The notes beneath the pieces are model-generated. The model had not been told where the DNA came from. It searched no databases and saw only the letters and a list, made by a program, of their open reading frames with translations. Positions 51,260 to 62,201 of a DNA stretch of 64,000 nt are shown one piece after another (within the stretch, counting starts at the first letter, position 1; each line of letters begins with the position of its first letter). Both the position numbers and the translations under genes were made by a program. The stretch comes from Chionis minor (Eukaryota > Chordata > Aves > Charadriiformes > Chionididae), in NCBI GenBank assembly GCA_013398295.1, contig VZSF01009842.1:62001-126000 (forward strand). Reading direction: 5' to 3'.

Positions 51260-52928
51260 CTGCTCAAAAGGGGGAAGCACATATTAATAGTCCAGCACAA
51301 ACATTCATTTGTGGGGCAGGCTGACATTCAGCAATTTTCAGCCTCCTGTTTTATCCAGGAAGAAATTCAAGACCGAACTAGAGTAGTTCAGGTAGTAAAA
51401 AGTTTAATTTAAAATTACAATGTTCATTTTCTAATTACAAGTGCCAGAAGCATGCTTGTAGGCAACATGACATCAAATAACAAAAGCAATGATCATAGAG
51501 TTAAAGTATCTTCTGGTACATTATTTTTTCTTCAATTAGTAAGACACTCATTAGGAAATCACTATTCTTTACATCATTCAATCACCGTAAGTGACATCTG
51601 AAGCAGAAATAACCCATGTCGATTTAAGAAGAACCAAAAATCTAAGCAGTAAGAATAGATGTAAAATCTCTGGATTTTACAGACCATATATTTAAAACAC
51701 ACAGCACAGGGTGATAAAAAGAATCCATCCCTAGGCCCATTTTGGGAGCCAGCCTTTTTTCAGAAGGAAAGGGAGCAACTGAAGGGGCAGTCCTAGGCGC
51801 TTGCTAGTTGGAGCTAGCATTGCTGTCCCCCTAGCAGGGGGTCTGCCCTACCTCCCCCCAGCCAGCACAACCTCTCCTCAGATCTTATAGAAAGCCAAGT
51901 CAGATGCTAAGTGGCATCAGTTTTCTGTAGTAGGGCTTGAAGGGACGATTTGGGAATGCAAGACTGCAGCAATGTGAACTGTGAATGTCTTAATCCATTG
52001 TATGACTACACCTGCTGCAATGCACTTTTCTCTTTGCCTTGGCTAAGGATGGTCCCTGCCTTCCCTGCATGAGCAGTCTTTTTACAAGAAAGAGGATGTT
52101 AGCACCATGTCCTACTATACAAGTAATAACAAAAATCCCAACAAATAAAAGTCACCCATAAACCTAAACATCTACCAGAAAGATGACACGAAAGGTCAGA
52201 CCACAGGGAAAAAAGAGTCAGAATTGTGTTTCCTCACTTAGGGCATTTAACTAGGATTGTCTCGGAGTGATCTGATAGAGTTTGGTTTTGGTTTTTAGTT
52301 TTAAAAAAAAGGTTTATGTTAAATCTTCTTTTTCCAGTTACTGTAGGCCTTTTACAAGAACCAAGTCATTGCTACCACAGTATCAAAGATGTTCATTTGG
52401 TTTTTGTTCAATTTAGAAGAAAGGGGGAAAAAAAATACTTTGGTTAACCTCAAAATAGACATGTTATATTGGAAAGGCCCCAGTTACTCTCTGCCAAGCC
52501 TATGTATCATTGGGTGGTGATCTCAGTTGATCATATACATCAAATCCTCACAGCACTTTTGCTCTGGAATAAACGGTACAGTTACAAAACTGTAGAACTG
52601 GCTCTCTCTACATAGCCAGTGGCAGCACAAAACTGATCCCAAGAATGTGAAAGCATAAGGCTTCAAAGCCACTAAGATATGAAAAAACAAAACCCAAAAC
52701 CAAAACAGCTTCTACATATTTCTGCATATGCAATTAAGGAGGGTAACTGAAAGCTTTAATTCTGTGAAAACAAAATAAACACTCTGCGCATTCAATAGAA
52801 GTTTGGTTTTTTAAAAAAAAGTTACTACACAAAAAACACTGCATGTGACAAAAACTGCAAAAATAACCTGTTAGTTCACCTGCCTTGATGCATGACATTA
52901 ACTGAAGCATTGAGGTGTAGGGCATTAC
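51260..52928 (-). other. PCNT intron, 1.7 kb
   Basis: The intron lies between the 151-nt and 717-nt coiled-coil exons. No repeat family or exon is recognised in it. A GC-richer patch at about 51,780-51,870 stands out only in base composition. Confidence 0.55.
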
Positions 52929-53079
52929 CTCCAAGGCCTTTGTCTTTTCATCTTCTGCTTTCTTATGCTGAAGCTGTTGTTCCTCAAACAAACCTCGTAG
53001 CTCTGTTTCCTTCAGATTTTCTGTCTGCAAGTCTTCAAGTGCAGCTGTCAAATCCTTTTCTTTTTTTTCCAATGTAAAA
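52929..53079 (-). CDS. PCNT: PCNT exon, 151 nt, coiled coil
   Basis: The acceptor is GAACTTTTCAG and the donor GAG|GTAATG. One base completes an Arg codon; the exon ends in phase 0. It reads FTLEKKEKDLTAALEDLQTE and then ETELRGLFEEQQLQHKKAED, ending KTKALE. It is a coiled coil very rich in Glu, Lys and Gln. The following intron is 1.7 kb. Confidence 0.9.
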
Positions 53080-53658
53080 CTGAAAAGTTCAAAATGACAT
53101 TTCTATGTTCAGAACAGAACCAAACAAGACATTTTGGTTTACTTTTTGTGAGTTGGTCTATTGACTTGTTTCTTTAAGATGGCCTCTGCTCTTTCTAAAG
53201 AGGGTCAGTTTTTAAGTCACAGCTATTTAGCATCTGAAAATGTTTACCTCCTCCTTGCTAGCAAAGCTAGAATTGCTCTATTTAGTAAGAGTTAAAAGAC
53301 AGGGAGAAGTCACCTACCCTGGCAGAGCAAAACTGCAGAGGAAAGAAAAACAAGAACAAGCAAAAGACTGAGACAAAAGCTGCAGGAGTGGGTTATGTCA
53401 GGGATACGGGGATCTAGTCTGGTCACTTTGAGTGTACCCATACAACACACGCTTGTTTCCATAACCTTCTTAGTCAAGGCTACAGAAAAGGTAAACATGC
53501 AAAACTGAATTGAAGAATAGATAAATTTAAGCATTTAGTAAGGAAAAATAAACATAACCATGACAAGTGAGAGAGGTTAGTTTTCCTCCTTGTGATTCCA
53601 AGTGTTAAGCCATTTGTGGATCTAATGAATACAAAGCTCTTTTAGAACTGTTGATAAA

Positions 53659-53685
53659 TAAAATAAAATAAAATAATAAATCTAC
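53659..53685. repeat. (AAAAT)n pentanucleotide repeat
   Basis: About four to five units, just beyond the donor of the 214-nt PCNT exon. Confidence 0.75.
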
Positions 53686-53696
53686 TTCTTTCTTAC

Positions 53697-53910
53697 CGTA
53701 ATTGGTTTACTTCCCTTTGAAGCTCTTCTAGGGATTTCTGCAGCCTTTCATTCTCTTGCTTACTTTTATAAAGCTCTGATTTCAGGGCTGCTTTTTCTTG
53801 ATTCAAGAGATCACATGTTTCAGAGGATCTCTTCTGCTCCTCAGACAGGGTGCTCTGCAAGTCACTTATGACAGATTTTTCCTGCTGAAGCTTATATTCT
53901 AGTAATTCAA
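53697..53910 (-). CDS. PCNT: PCNT exon, 214 nt, coiled coil
   Basis: The acceptor is CTTGTTCTAG and the donor CG|GTAAGA. Two bases complete the previous codon and two remain at the end. The product runs ELLEYKLQQEKSVISDLQST, LSEEQKRSSETCDLLNQEKA and ends LEELQREVNQL. It is strongly charged with leucine heptads and continues the rod. Confidence 0.9.
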
Positions 53911-54581
53911 CTAGAACAAGAAAATGTTAATGGTATTACAGAGAATTTGACAATATGTTATCAATGACAGTGGTTCAAATTGGGTGAAAAAAAAATCTGC
54001 TGTATTAAAGTGTTCTTGTCTGGAAAATAATTTCTTTTCAAACATGACAGGAATCAGCAGAGAGATACAGATAGAGCTAGCATATATAGACTAGCTCTGC
54101 TCCTAGTGGACCAGGCAAAGTAAGAAGAATGTGAAAGCTGGGCAAGACTATGAGAGCTACTGTGATACAAATGTAAGTAACCTGTTACTAATGGCTCCTA
54201 AACCTCATTAAGCAAACCCATCCATTTACTAGCAAACATATACATAGAGAATTTCCTAAAAACTAACAAGGGTATTTTACTATCCTTGATGGTATTTCTA
54301 CATATGTACACTATTTAACAGACTCACCCTTCAGTTCTATTGCTTTGGGTTATTTTAAAGCTTCTCTTTGCTTTTCACAGATTTTTCTTAACTACTAATA
54401 CTACAAAGAAGAATTCACTCCTCTGCTAAAATCATAGGAAACCCAAGTGCATTAGTAAACCTAAGGAATTGTACAGCATCTGCTTCTTTGCAAAACAATC
54501 TTTTTTTGCCTTTTATCCTCTAGGCAAAAAAAGAGAAGAACTGACACAGAACACCAGATAACAAGAACTTGGGATTATTAC

Positions 54582-54777
54582 CTCTCCTCCGAAGGTAGTG
54601 TTCTTGTTTGCTCCCCTGATCTTCCACATTGGTAAGAGTTTCCTGTAACTGCTGTAGCTTCTCCTGGTTCTGAAGATGTGTCATACGTAGCTGAGCTTGG
54701 AGATCCTGTATTTCAGAGAGCAAGCTATTCCGGTCTGAGGAGAAAAGGTGCTCTACAACCATCTGCCTCTGTTCCTC
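54582..54777 (-). CDS. PCNT: PCNT exon, 196 nt, coiled coil
   Basis: The acceptor is TTTGTTTCCAG and the donor G|GTAATA. It starts in phase 0 and ends in phase 1. It encodes EEQRQMVVEHLFSSDRNSLL, then SEIQDLQAQLRMTHLQNQEK, and ends HYLRRR. Leu and Gln at regular spacing indicate a long heptad coiled coil. The open frame continues about 60 bases past the donor before a stop, but the next exon fits only with splicing at this GT. Confidence 0.9.
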
Positions 54778-55414
54778 CTGGAAACAAACCAAGTTGTATT
54801 AAATCTACAAGGCTATTTCCATAATTTCTACAAAGATAAACCCTAGAGAAACCCTTGCAGTACAAGTTTTACACAGAAGCAACTTCAAATGACTAAGTTC
54901 ATGCTTAACGTTAACATCAAGTAAAATAGAAAAACCCTACTTCACTAGATTCCAAATAAAGTAATAGTTATTAATAATAGTTTATACATCATTTTTATGA
55001 CAAACCACCTGGTCTGAACCTAAAATCTAAATATTATCAGCAAAAAATCCCAAACAGATTCAGAGTTAGCTCAATGTGTACCCTTTGCAAAAGAAGCCTA
55101 TGAAGCTCCAGATGAAGTTCTTCCCCTCCTTCCCTTTTTATCAAATATTTCCTTTTCATTATCACACTCTCCAGATCACTATTTTTCCTGGATGCCAACT
55201 AAAATAATCAATAGGCTTTGTAAGACAATATACAAAGTGTGAGAAAAACGTTACCAAAACACAGACTATAAAAGCCTACTGATCCCATACAATCTGGATT
55301 AATACACAAGATAAGACTTAACAACAGAAGTAATAAAACTGTAAAAGCCTCAAAAAAATATGGGGGAACAGAAGTAGTGATTTATAAGCATAACACTTTA
55401 AGAAGTTTTCTTAC

Positions 55415-55588
55415 TTGTTGTTTCATGATATACTCCAGTTTTTCCACTAAGGAACCTTCATCACCACACTCAGGACTGGAGAAGTGAGACTTCAAGTCAA
55501 TTTGCAACACATTTCTCTCTTTCTCAAACATGCTCTGTACTGCTTGCAGAAGTTCTCCTCTCCAGTCAGCAGCAATACCTGAATGTGC
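55415..55588 (-). CDS. PCNT: PCNT exon, 174 nt
   Basis: 58 codons, phase 0 at both ends. The acceptor follows a TTTTTTTTTAACAG tract; the donor is CAA|GTAAGA. It reads AHSGIAADWRGELLQAVQSM, then FEKERNVLQIDLKSHF, and ends KLEYIMKQQ. The amphipathic helices fit a coiled-coil rod. It lacks an internal start codon, so simple ORF calling does not show it; it was found from splice sites and phase. Confidence 0.88.
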
Positions 55589-55867
55589 CTGTTAAAAAAA
55601 AAATATATATTTTTTAATAGCATTTCTCTCAACCTCTAATCCACTGTCTTTTATATCATTACTGTGTAAGAGTATACCTGTTAATTTAAGCAAACCAATG
55701 CTGTTCGAAGAGGCCCATTCAAATCTCAGAAAGAGTCTCTTGCTCCTCACACACACGCACATATATATATACACACATACACACACACTAACTACATCAC
55801 AATATACTTTCCTATACATATAAAAAAACTGGTTAGATTTCTTTAAAGGATATTTTTATTGTCATAC

Positions 55868-56059
55868 CTTGTCTCCTTTATCTGCCACCTTACTAAGGTA
55901 ATCTTTCAGTGACTGTATAGCATCCAGCAACGTTAAGCTCTCCTTCTGCCAGCCCTCCACCTCTGGATGATGAACATTTTTCAGCTCCCTAAAACCAAAG
56001 GGATGTTCTGACAAAGCCAGTATTTTGCAGCTTTCCTCGTATACCATCTTCAGCACAGT
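55868..56059 (-). CDS. PCNT: PCNT exon, 192 nt (YEESCKIL segment)
   Basis: This exon is 64 codons and phase 0 at both ends, with acceptor CCTTCTCAG and donor AAG|GTATGA. It encodes TVLKMVYEESCKILALSEHP and ends with SLKDYLSKVADKGDK. The MVYEESCKIL motif agrees with what I recall of pericentrin in the last third of the protein. Probably helical with a break at the GFRELKNVHHPE stretch. Confidence 0.9.
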
Positions 56060-59000
56060 CTGAGAAGGAGAAAACAACATAATACATACTATTAGGAAAC
56101 AGGCATCAGCATCCTGACAGTGTAAGAGCAGGATGGGATAGCACTAAACAACAAAAACAAGGAGGCTGCTTAAGGCTGTGGTACAGATAAAGGCATGCAG
56201 GTCTGCCCTGCTACTTGACATGCTTAATAAACTAAGAATATACATATACACCCAGACATATAGAGTGAGCCAACAGTTACCAGAGAATTTTTATCTCCTA
56301 ACAACTGAGGTCAATATGTAAGAATATAGTGGTCACTGTATTCTTAAATACTGTATTCACAATGTTAAAGTACAAATGGTAGCCTCTGCCAGCGCATCTC
56401 ATTGCTGTGTACATCAACATGCTAATATGGAATTAAGCCCAAAGGAATGTACTTTATCTTTGTTGTTTCTAAAATATTTAGCTAACTTCTCTGTGAACAA
56501 ATTAAATTGTAACAAGTTTGAAGCCATGTTACTAAACCCTAGTTAAGTCAGAAACCTGAATTACGTATTTAGATAACCTTGGCTTAATTTAGCAGATTAT
56601 GTACAATGACATCTCCCAAAATAGTTAGTCTTAATAATTTACACAGTGAAAAATGTTTCCTCTGACATTGTAAGGTAAAATAATCTCTTTTACATAAATT
56701 CCCTGTTCACAAACTATTACATCATGCACAGATGTTTCCTGGTCTCTTTTCAAGGAACCTCACTGGAGATTTAAATCCTTTTCTAAATATGCCTCAAAGA
56801 AATACCCCAGCATTGATGTGGAGCTGTTTCTCATGGTTACTCACATTCACAACAATATGGAGTACTTTTCTTTAACTCTTGGTAGTCTTTCTTCGCACAT
56901 TTTTGAATGACTTTTGAACCAACTTGAGTTGCTTTTTTGTCATTGGAATCCAAATAGTGATTACTTCAAGAACCAATGCTAAATGACGAAAACCTTTAGT
57001 AAACATTAACAACAGAAGCACACTAAAGTGTTCAAACTACTGGAATACGCACTCGAATCTTACAGTCAGTAAAGTCTAGATCCTTGACAGAATCTAAATA
57101 AAAAAATTCTCTGTTTCTTAAAGTAAAATTGACCTCTTCCACAAAATCTATGAAACTATGCCCTTTGAGAATTATGAATCTTTTAGATACAGAATCATAG
57201 GATGGTTTGGGCTGGAAGAGACCTTTTAAGATCATCTAGTCCAACCCCCCTGCCACAGGAATGGGTACATCTTTCACTAGATCAGGTAGCCCAAAGCCTC
57301 GTCCAACCTAACCTTGAATGTTTCCAGGGACGAGGCATCCACAGCTTCTCTGGGCAAAATGTCCCAGTGTCTCAAAACCCTCAGAGTAAAGAATTTGTTA
57401 CTGATGTCCAATCTAAATGTACCCTCTTAGTTTAAAATTCTTGCTCCTTCACCTGTCACTACAAGCCCTGGTAAAAAGCCCCTCTCCATCTTTCTTACAA
57501 GCCCCCTTTAAGTATTGAAAGGCCCCAGCTCTCAGCCTGTCCTCATAGGAGAGGTGCTCCAGCCCTCTGATAATCTTCATGGCTCTCTTCCGCACTCACT
57601 CCAACAGGTCCATGTCTTTCCTGTGCTGAGGGCTCCAGAGCAGGATGTGGGATCTCACAAGACTGGAGTAGAGGGGGAGAGTCAACTCTCTCAACCTCCT
57701 GGCCACGCTTCTTTTGATGCAGTCCAGAATACACTCAGCTGGCTCATGTCCATTTTTTCATCCACTAGTATCCCCAACTCCTTCTCCGCAGGGCTGCTCT
57801 CAATCCCTTCATCCCCCAACCTGTATTGGTACCAGGAGCTGCCCTCACCCAGGTGCAGGACCCTTGGCACTTGACCTTGTTGAACCTCATGAGATTCAAA
57901 TGGGCCCACTCTTCCAGCCTGTCCATGTGCCTCTGGATGGCATCCCTTCCCTCAAGTTAATCAACTGCACCACTCAACTTGGCATCATCCACAAACTTGC
58001 TGAGGGTGCACTCATTCCCACTGTTTGTCATTAATGAAGATCTCTCCAATTTAGAGGCAAGAATGTTGTGGGGTACCATATTAAAGGCCTATTGTAGAAG
58101 GCCACCAGATTAGTCACGCACGATTTGCCCTTGGTGAAGCCACGTTGGCTGTATCTAATCGCATTCCTGTGTTCTATATGCTTCCAGGAGGATCTGTTTC
58201 ATGATCTTACTGGGCACTAAGGCTGAAAGGTCAGTAGTTCCCAGGGTCCTCTTTATTACTCTTTTTAAAAATCAGTGTGATGTGTGATGTTTCTCTTTTC
58301 TCCAGTCACCGGGAACTTCATTTGGCTGCTATGACTTTTCAAAGATACAGTTGCTAAGCCGCTCAACGTCATCTGCCAATTCCTGCAGGACCCTGGGTCA
58401 CATGGCCTTGGGTTTATTCAGGTTCCTCAGGTGGTCTTAAACCTGATCTTCTCTTACAGTGGGAGGGACTTCATTCCCCTAGTCCCTGCCTTGAGGTTCA
58501 GGGATTAAGATGTGAGAAAAGTGATTGTCAGTGAAAACTTGGCAAAAAAGTTTCTGAGTACCTCAGCCTTGTTAGTTGTCACTAATTCTTCTGTCTTACT
58601 TATTGTATGTGTGTGTACACACACATTTTGTTTAATCTTCTTCTTCTGTCCAATGTACTTGTAGAAGCCCATATTATCCTTCCTCACATTCCTTGCTAAA
58701 TTCCCTTCCAACTGTGCCTTAGCTTTCCTGATCCCAACCTCACACATCCAGGCAGCATCCCTGTATTCTTCCCAGGTTACATAACCCTGGTTCCACTGCC
58801 TATGCATTTCCTTCTTACATTTTAGTTTGACTGGGGGTCCTTACTCAGCCATGCTTGTCTCCTGCCTGCCTTTGTTGCCTGATTTCTTACACGTGGGAAT
58901 CAAAAGCTCTGGTCATCTAAGAAAAATGTTCTTAAATAGCTGCCAGCTCTGTTCTGCTCCTTCACCCCCGAGGACAGTTTCCCATGGAGTACTATCCACA

Positions 59001-60040
59001 AATTCCTTAACTGAAAACTTGCTCACCTAAATTTTTTTTTTTTTTTAATAGGAAGCAACCCTTCCTATTTTGCCTCTCCTTCCTTGTCTGTCTCTTCTGA
59101 ACAGTTTATAGCCATCAATTACATTGCTACAATCTTGTGATTTGTCCCACCAAGTTTCAGTGACAGCAACTAGATCACAGCTTTCTAGCTGCACGGTGAC
59201 TTCCAGTTCCTCCTGTCTGTTACCCATGCTATATGCATTGGCTTACCTTTCCCTGGCGCAGCCTTCCCTTGTTGCACAGATAATCCTTAATTTTGCTGAG
59301 CAAGCTGAAAGAATCTGCTAAACATTTTAGGAGGCACTTTCTAGTTTCTTATTACTCAAGTTTCTTCAAACTCCCTGTAGGCTACTGCACTTACCATGCA
59401 CCAGCCTCACAGACAAAATGATTTGGAGCACTGAATTTCTCCATTTCACCAGCTGAAACTCCTGGAATGGCTGAGAGCTTGTTCAGCTGCAGCACCGAAT
59501 CAAAGTGTTCCAAGCGTATACTTTCTTAAACTTGCGTTACTGACCACATTGAGCAATCGCTGCTAAGTCTTCTCTGTATTCTTCATGCTCCTTGAACTGA
59601 CTCTGAAAGATCCCTCCACACCTTGCAGTGGTGTTCCCACAGTTCTCCATCATATCAGAATGACAAGAACAGGCAGGGGAGCATGATGTTAGCTAGCTAT
59701 GCTTATTTATGAAACAGATTTCTGTAAAGCCTCCAAGACAAACCCAATTAGTCCTTGTATCATCACATCCTAGAACATCAACAGTGCTGTTGCAACCACC
59801 TTTGCAATTGCTGTTGTAAACCACTTTTTCAATTCTAGCAAGCACAAGCAAGACAAATGTCAGTAAACTTGTCCCATGAGAGATGCAAAAATGACTCAAG
59901 AACCATAATCAACTTGAAGTTTAAACCATTACAGAACAGTTTACAGTGTAAAGGTAGCAGCTAACTAATTTCATATTAGCATTATATTTTTGCTATTTCA
60001 GTTTTACTTTACTGGTACACTTCCATTAATCATATATTAC
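56060..60040 (-). other. PCNT intron containing a CR1 LINE
   Basis: The intron lies between the SPQLK and TVLKM exons. About half of it is the CR1 copy listed separately. 56,060-57,188 and 59,290-60,040 show no exon that fits the phase. An exon-like 58-nt stretch at 59,545-59,602 was considered and rejected. Confidence 0.75.
57189..59290 (-). mobile_element. CR1 LINE, long copy, minus strand (in PCNT intron)
   Basis: The copy is read on the minus strand. The far end (about 59,230 downward) encodes the start of the CR1 ORF2 endonuclease: LVAVTETWWDKSQDCSNVID and then GYKLFRRDRQGR. The middle carries decayed reverse-transcriptase text. The 3' end at about 57,190 has the usual TTTGGGCTGGAAGAGACC / GAATCATAG terminus. 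Frameshifts and stops break the frame many times, so it is inactive. It has the same orientation as PCNT. Confidence 0.88.
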
Positions 60041-60195
60041 CTTCAGCTGTGGTGAAAGTATTTCCTTTTCTCTCATTGATTCCATAATATCTGGAAACAT
60101 TCCATGGTACTGCAGATAAGCCATGAAACTAGCACCTAGGTGGTCTGACGTTTGTAGCTCCTGTTTTAGTTTAGCTGCCAAATTTGAGCTGGTAT
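60041..60195 (-). CDS. PCNT: PCNT exon, 155 nt
   Basis: The acceptor is CTTTCTTCAG and the donor AAG|GTAATA. It starts with the last two bases of a codon and ends in phase 0. The product reads TSSNLAAKLKQELQTSDHLG and ends EKEILSPQLK, which flows directly into TVLKMVYEES of the next exon. This is a mostly helical segment with an internal MAYLQYHGMFP stretch. The intron to the next exon, nearly 4 kb, contains a CR1 LINE. Confidence 0.88.
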
Positions 60196-61679
60196 CTGAA
60201 GAAAGAGGCCACCCCAACAAGTGTTACACAGATGAACATGAAACCAGCGTAACTGCTTGCAAAATAACCAGGATTTCTTCTGTTAATATGAATGCAGGGT
60301 CAGCTGAAGTTAGTTGGTTGAGATCTCAACTAACTTAAACAATTAAAAAGGTTGTAAGTTAACTACGGCACTTTCTCTGGTGCTAAAGGCAAGTCAGGAC
60401 TCACTAAAACCCCATGTCTCCATTTAAAGATGAAAAGGTAAAAGCAGACTTCCACTAGCACAAATATACAAGTCTTTCTAAACAAAGAACCACCTGACAA
60501 AGGCATAGCTTTCAAATAAAAGATCTACAGTAAAACAGGAGAAAGAGGAAAGTTTATAGTATTTTTATATTGAAGTTAACAAAAGGTGAAAGAACCTATA
60601 AAGTTCAACTTACTGCTGCCATATCCATTCCTCATTGCATCTGTGGCAGATGATCTTACGTCATCGTGTAAATCAGAAGGGATTAAGGTTAGATTATCAG
60701 CTTCTCTCACCTGCTTGGAAATAATTTTGCACATTAATGCAAATGTTTTTTGCAATGCAAATGCAATGCAGTTTTCTCAATCCAGCTGTAGAGTTTTCTG
60801 CATTTATAACATCTTTGTTACTAGTGCAGGCTTTAGCAAATGCCTACTTGGTGATAGTGTTAGAGATGGCAAATATCACAGTGAATGCAACATTGCTGCT
60901 CTTTGGAAGACATTCCATCTCATTTTTTTTCTCCCTTTCAACAGTTTTAAGAAACAGACATATATTTGTAATTAATTGTCCTTCAAGGCACAAAAATATA
61001 CAACCAAGATTAATTTTCTGAAGTACAGACTTTATCATCCTGTGAAATGATACAGACACAAATAATATAAATATTATTATAAATATAAAATAATTTTATT
61101 AAAAAGAAAAACATCTATTTTCCAATTTGAAACAGTCTCTTTAACACTCAACGACATATTCTTAAGTGGAGAACTATTACAGTGAATTGAGTACCATGGT
61201 AGCAAAAAAGTTTCACAGGTGTTAGCTCAATTACTTGCACAGGAACTATTATCACAAATTTGTCAGTTAATTCCATGTAGCATCACTGCAAAAGTACCAG
61301 GATTTGAAGTTATCTCAACAAATATTCTGAGAACACAAGAGCAATATCCATATTTTTACTGACACCACATCAGCAGCATATAGACATGCAGGATGCAAAA
61401 CCTGCTGCAAACAGCTTATTGATAAATTTTAGATTTTGGAAGACTTTTCAATTATTAGAAGCAGTGGTAGACAGTGTTTTAATACAGGCCAGAATGTGCT
61501 CCACTATTTGACATTGAGAGAGGAACTAATGATGATACATCCAGAACATTACTCAACATACCCCTCTCAGTGTGTATGTTTCTACTACTTGGAGCCAATG
61601 GCCCAACAATGATCTGAGGGGGGCAGAGCTAAGCAGTCTTGTTTAATTAGAATTAAATTAGACATGAAATATCACTTAC
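60196..61679 (-). other. PCNT introns flanking the 97-nt exon
   Basis: Introns 60,196-60,613 and 60,711-61,679. They are AT-rich, with TATAAAT-like runs near 61,060-61,110. No mobile element is recognised. Confidence 0.55.
60614..60710 (-). CDS. PCNT: PCNT exon, 97 nt
   Basis: This short exon carries no start-like codon and is easy to miss. The acceptor CCAAGCAG opens VREADNLTLIPSDLHDDV and the donor is GTAAGTTG. It starts in phase 0 and ends in phase 1, which is exactly what joins the 522-nt exon (ends phase 0) to the 155-nt exon (needs one extra base). Without it the frame would break, and that is the main support. The AG is preceded by only a modest pyrimidine tract. Confidence 0.8.
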
Positions 61680-62201
61680 TAAAATCTTCTTCTCCATATC
61701 TTGGTCATCAGAGTAAGTAGTTTCAGAGCAAGCTGGAGATTTTCCATCTACTTCCACTGCTGCTTCCTCACTGGCATTTTCATACAGGTTAGAATATCTC
61801 AGCAACACAGAATTATCTTCTTGCATGGATGACCCGGAGTGTATCATTTCAAAATCTGTGCTTTCAACTTCCGAAAAGGGCGTCAGATGAAGCACTGGTT
61901 GAAGTTCCATGCTCACATCTTGCTTTCTCACAATCTCAGGAGAGCCCCATGAAACCATACCTGCAATGAAATTCTGGAAGTCTTCTGAAGTGTCTTTGCC
62001 TATGTTCAAATTGTGTTTTGGAGATTCAGGAGTTTGATGAATTTCCAACATTTGCTGGCAATGCTTCTTCAAATCTTGCTCCTCTTCAGGCTTACAGATT
62101 GCATCCAACTCCTCAATCAAGATATTTTCTAGTGATTGCTTAATCTGAGTTTTTGGATTTATATTGCGAGTTGTCAAGTCAAATATATCTTCATCTTTTT
62201 C
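61680..62201 (-). CDS. PCNT: PCNT exon (first visible), acidic linker
   Basis: This 522-nt exon is phase 0 at both ends and encodes 174 residues. The acceptor is TATTGTAG and the donor GTAAGTGA. It begins EKDEDIFDLTTRNINPKTQ and ends near MEKKIL. It is rich in Glu, Asp and Ser, for example SEVESTDFEMIHSGSSMQED, and only weakly heptad-like, so I read it as a disordered or regulatory stretch between coiled coils. No upstream exon is identifiable between 62,202 and 64,000. The open frame runs on past the donor into the intron, so the splice site rather than a stop codon sets the end. Confidence 0.88.

Larger units (their letters stand above)
53080..55867 (-). other. PCNT introns, three short ones
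   Basis: Introns 53,080-53,696, 53,911-54,581, 54,778-55,414 and the short 55,589-55,867. They include an (AAAAT)n tract at about 53,659-53,685 and CA/TA dinucleotides at about 55,747-55,790. No other feature is seen. Confidence 0.6.
36335..62201 (-). other. PCNT: PCNT (pericentrin/kendrin) gene, 3' third, 17 exons
   Basis: Pericentrin is a very large coiled-coil scaffold of the pericentriolar material. It holds gamma-tubulin complexes and other partners at the centrosome and is targeted there by its C-terminal PACT domain. Seen: 17 exons on the minus strand with GT/AG borders and fully consistent phases, giving 1,202 codons plus stop. Mammalian pericentrin has about 3,300 residues, so the first two thirds lie beyond 64,000. 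The identification rests on the PACT segment (FRKALVYQKKYLLLLLGGFQ), on SRPFTKFR, and on the tail box SLTEYIHCLEVIQQRLG. The tail box fits my memory of PCNT and not that of the paralogue AKAP9 (ALTDYITRLEALQRRLG). The symbol was assigned from memory, without a search. Confidence 0.93.

Noticed and set aside
59545..59602. Exon-like 58-nt minus-strand piece encoding SQFKEHEEYREDLAAIAQC
   Set aside because: It has an acceptor (CTTTCAG) and a donor-like GTCAGT, but adds 58 nt (not a multiple of three) between two exons that already join in phase, and the frame stops right after. It may be chance, or a remnant.
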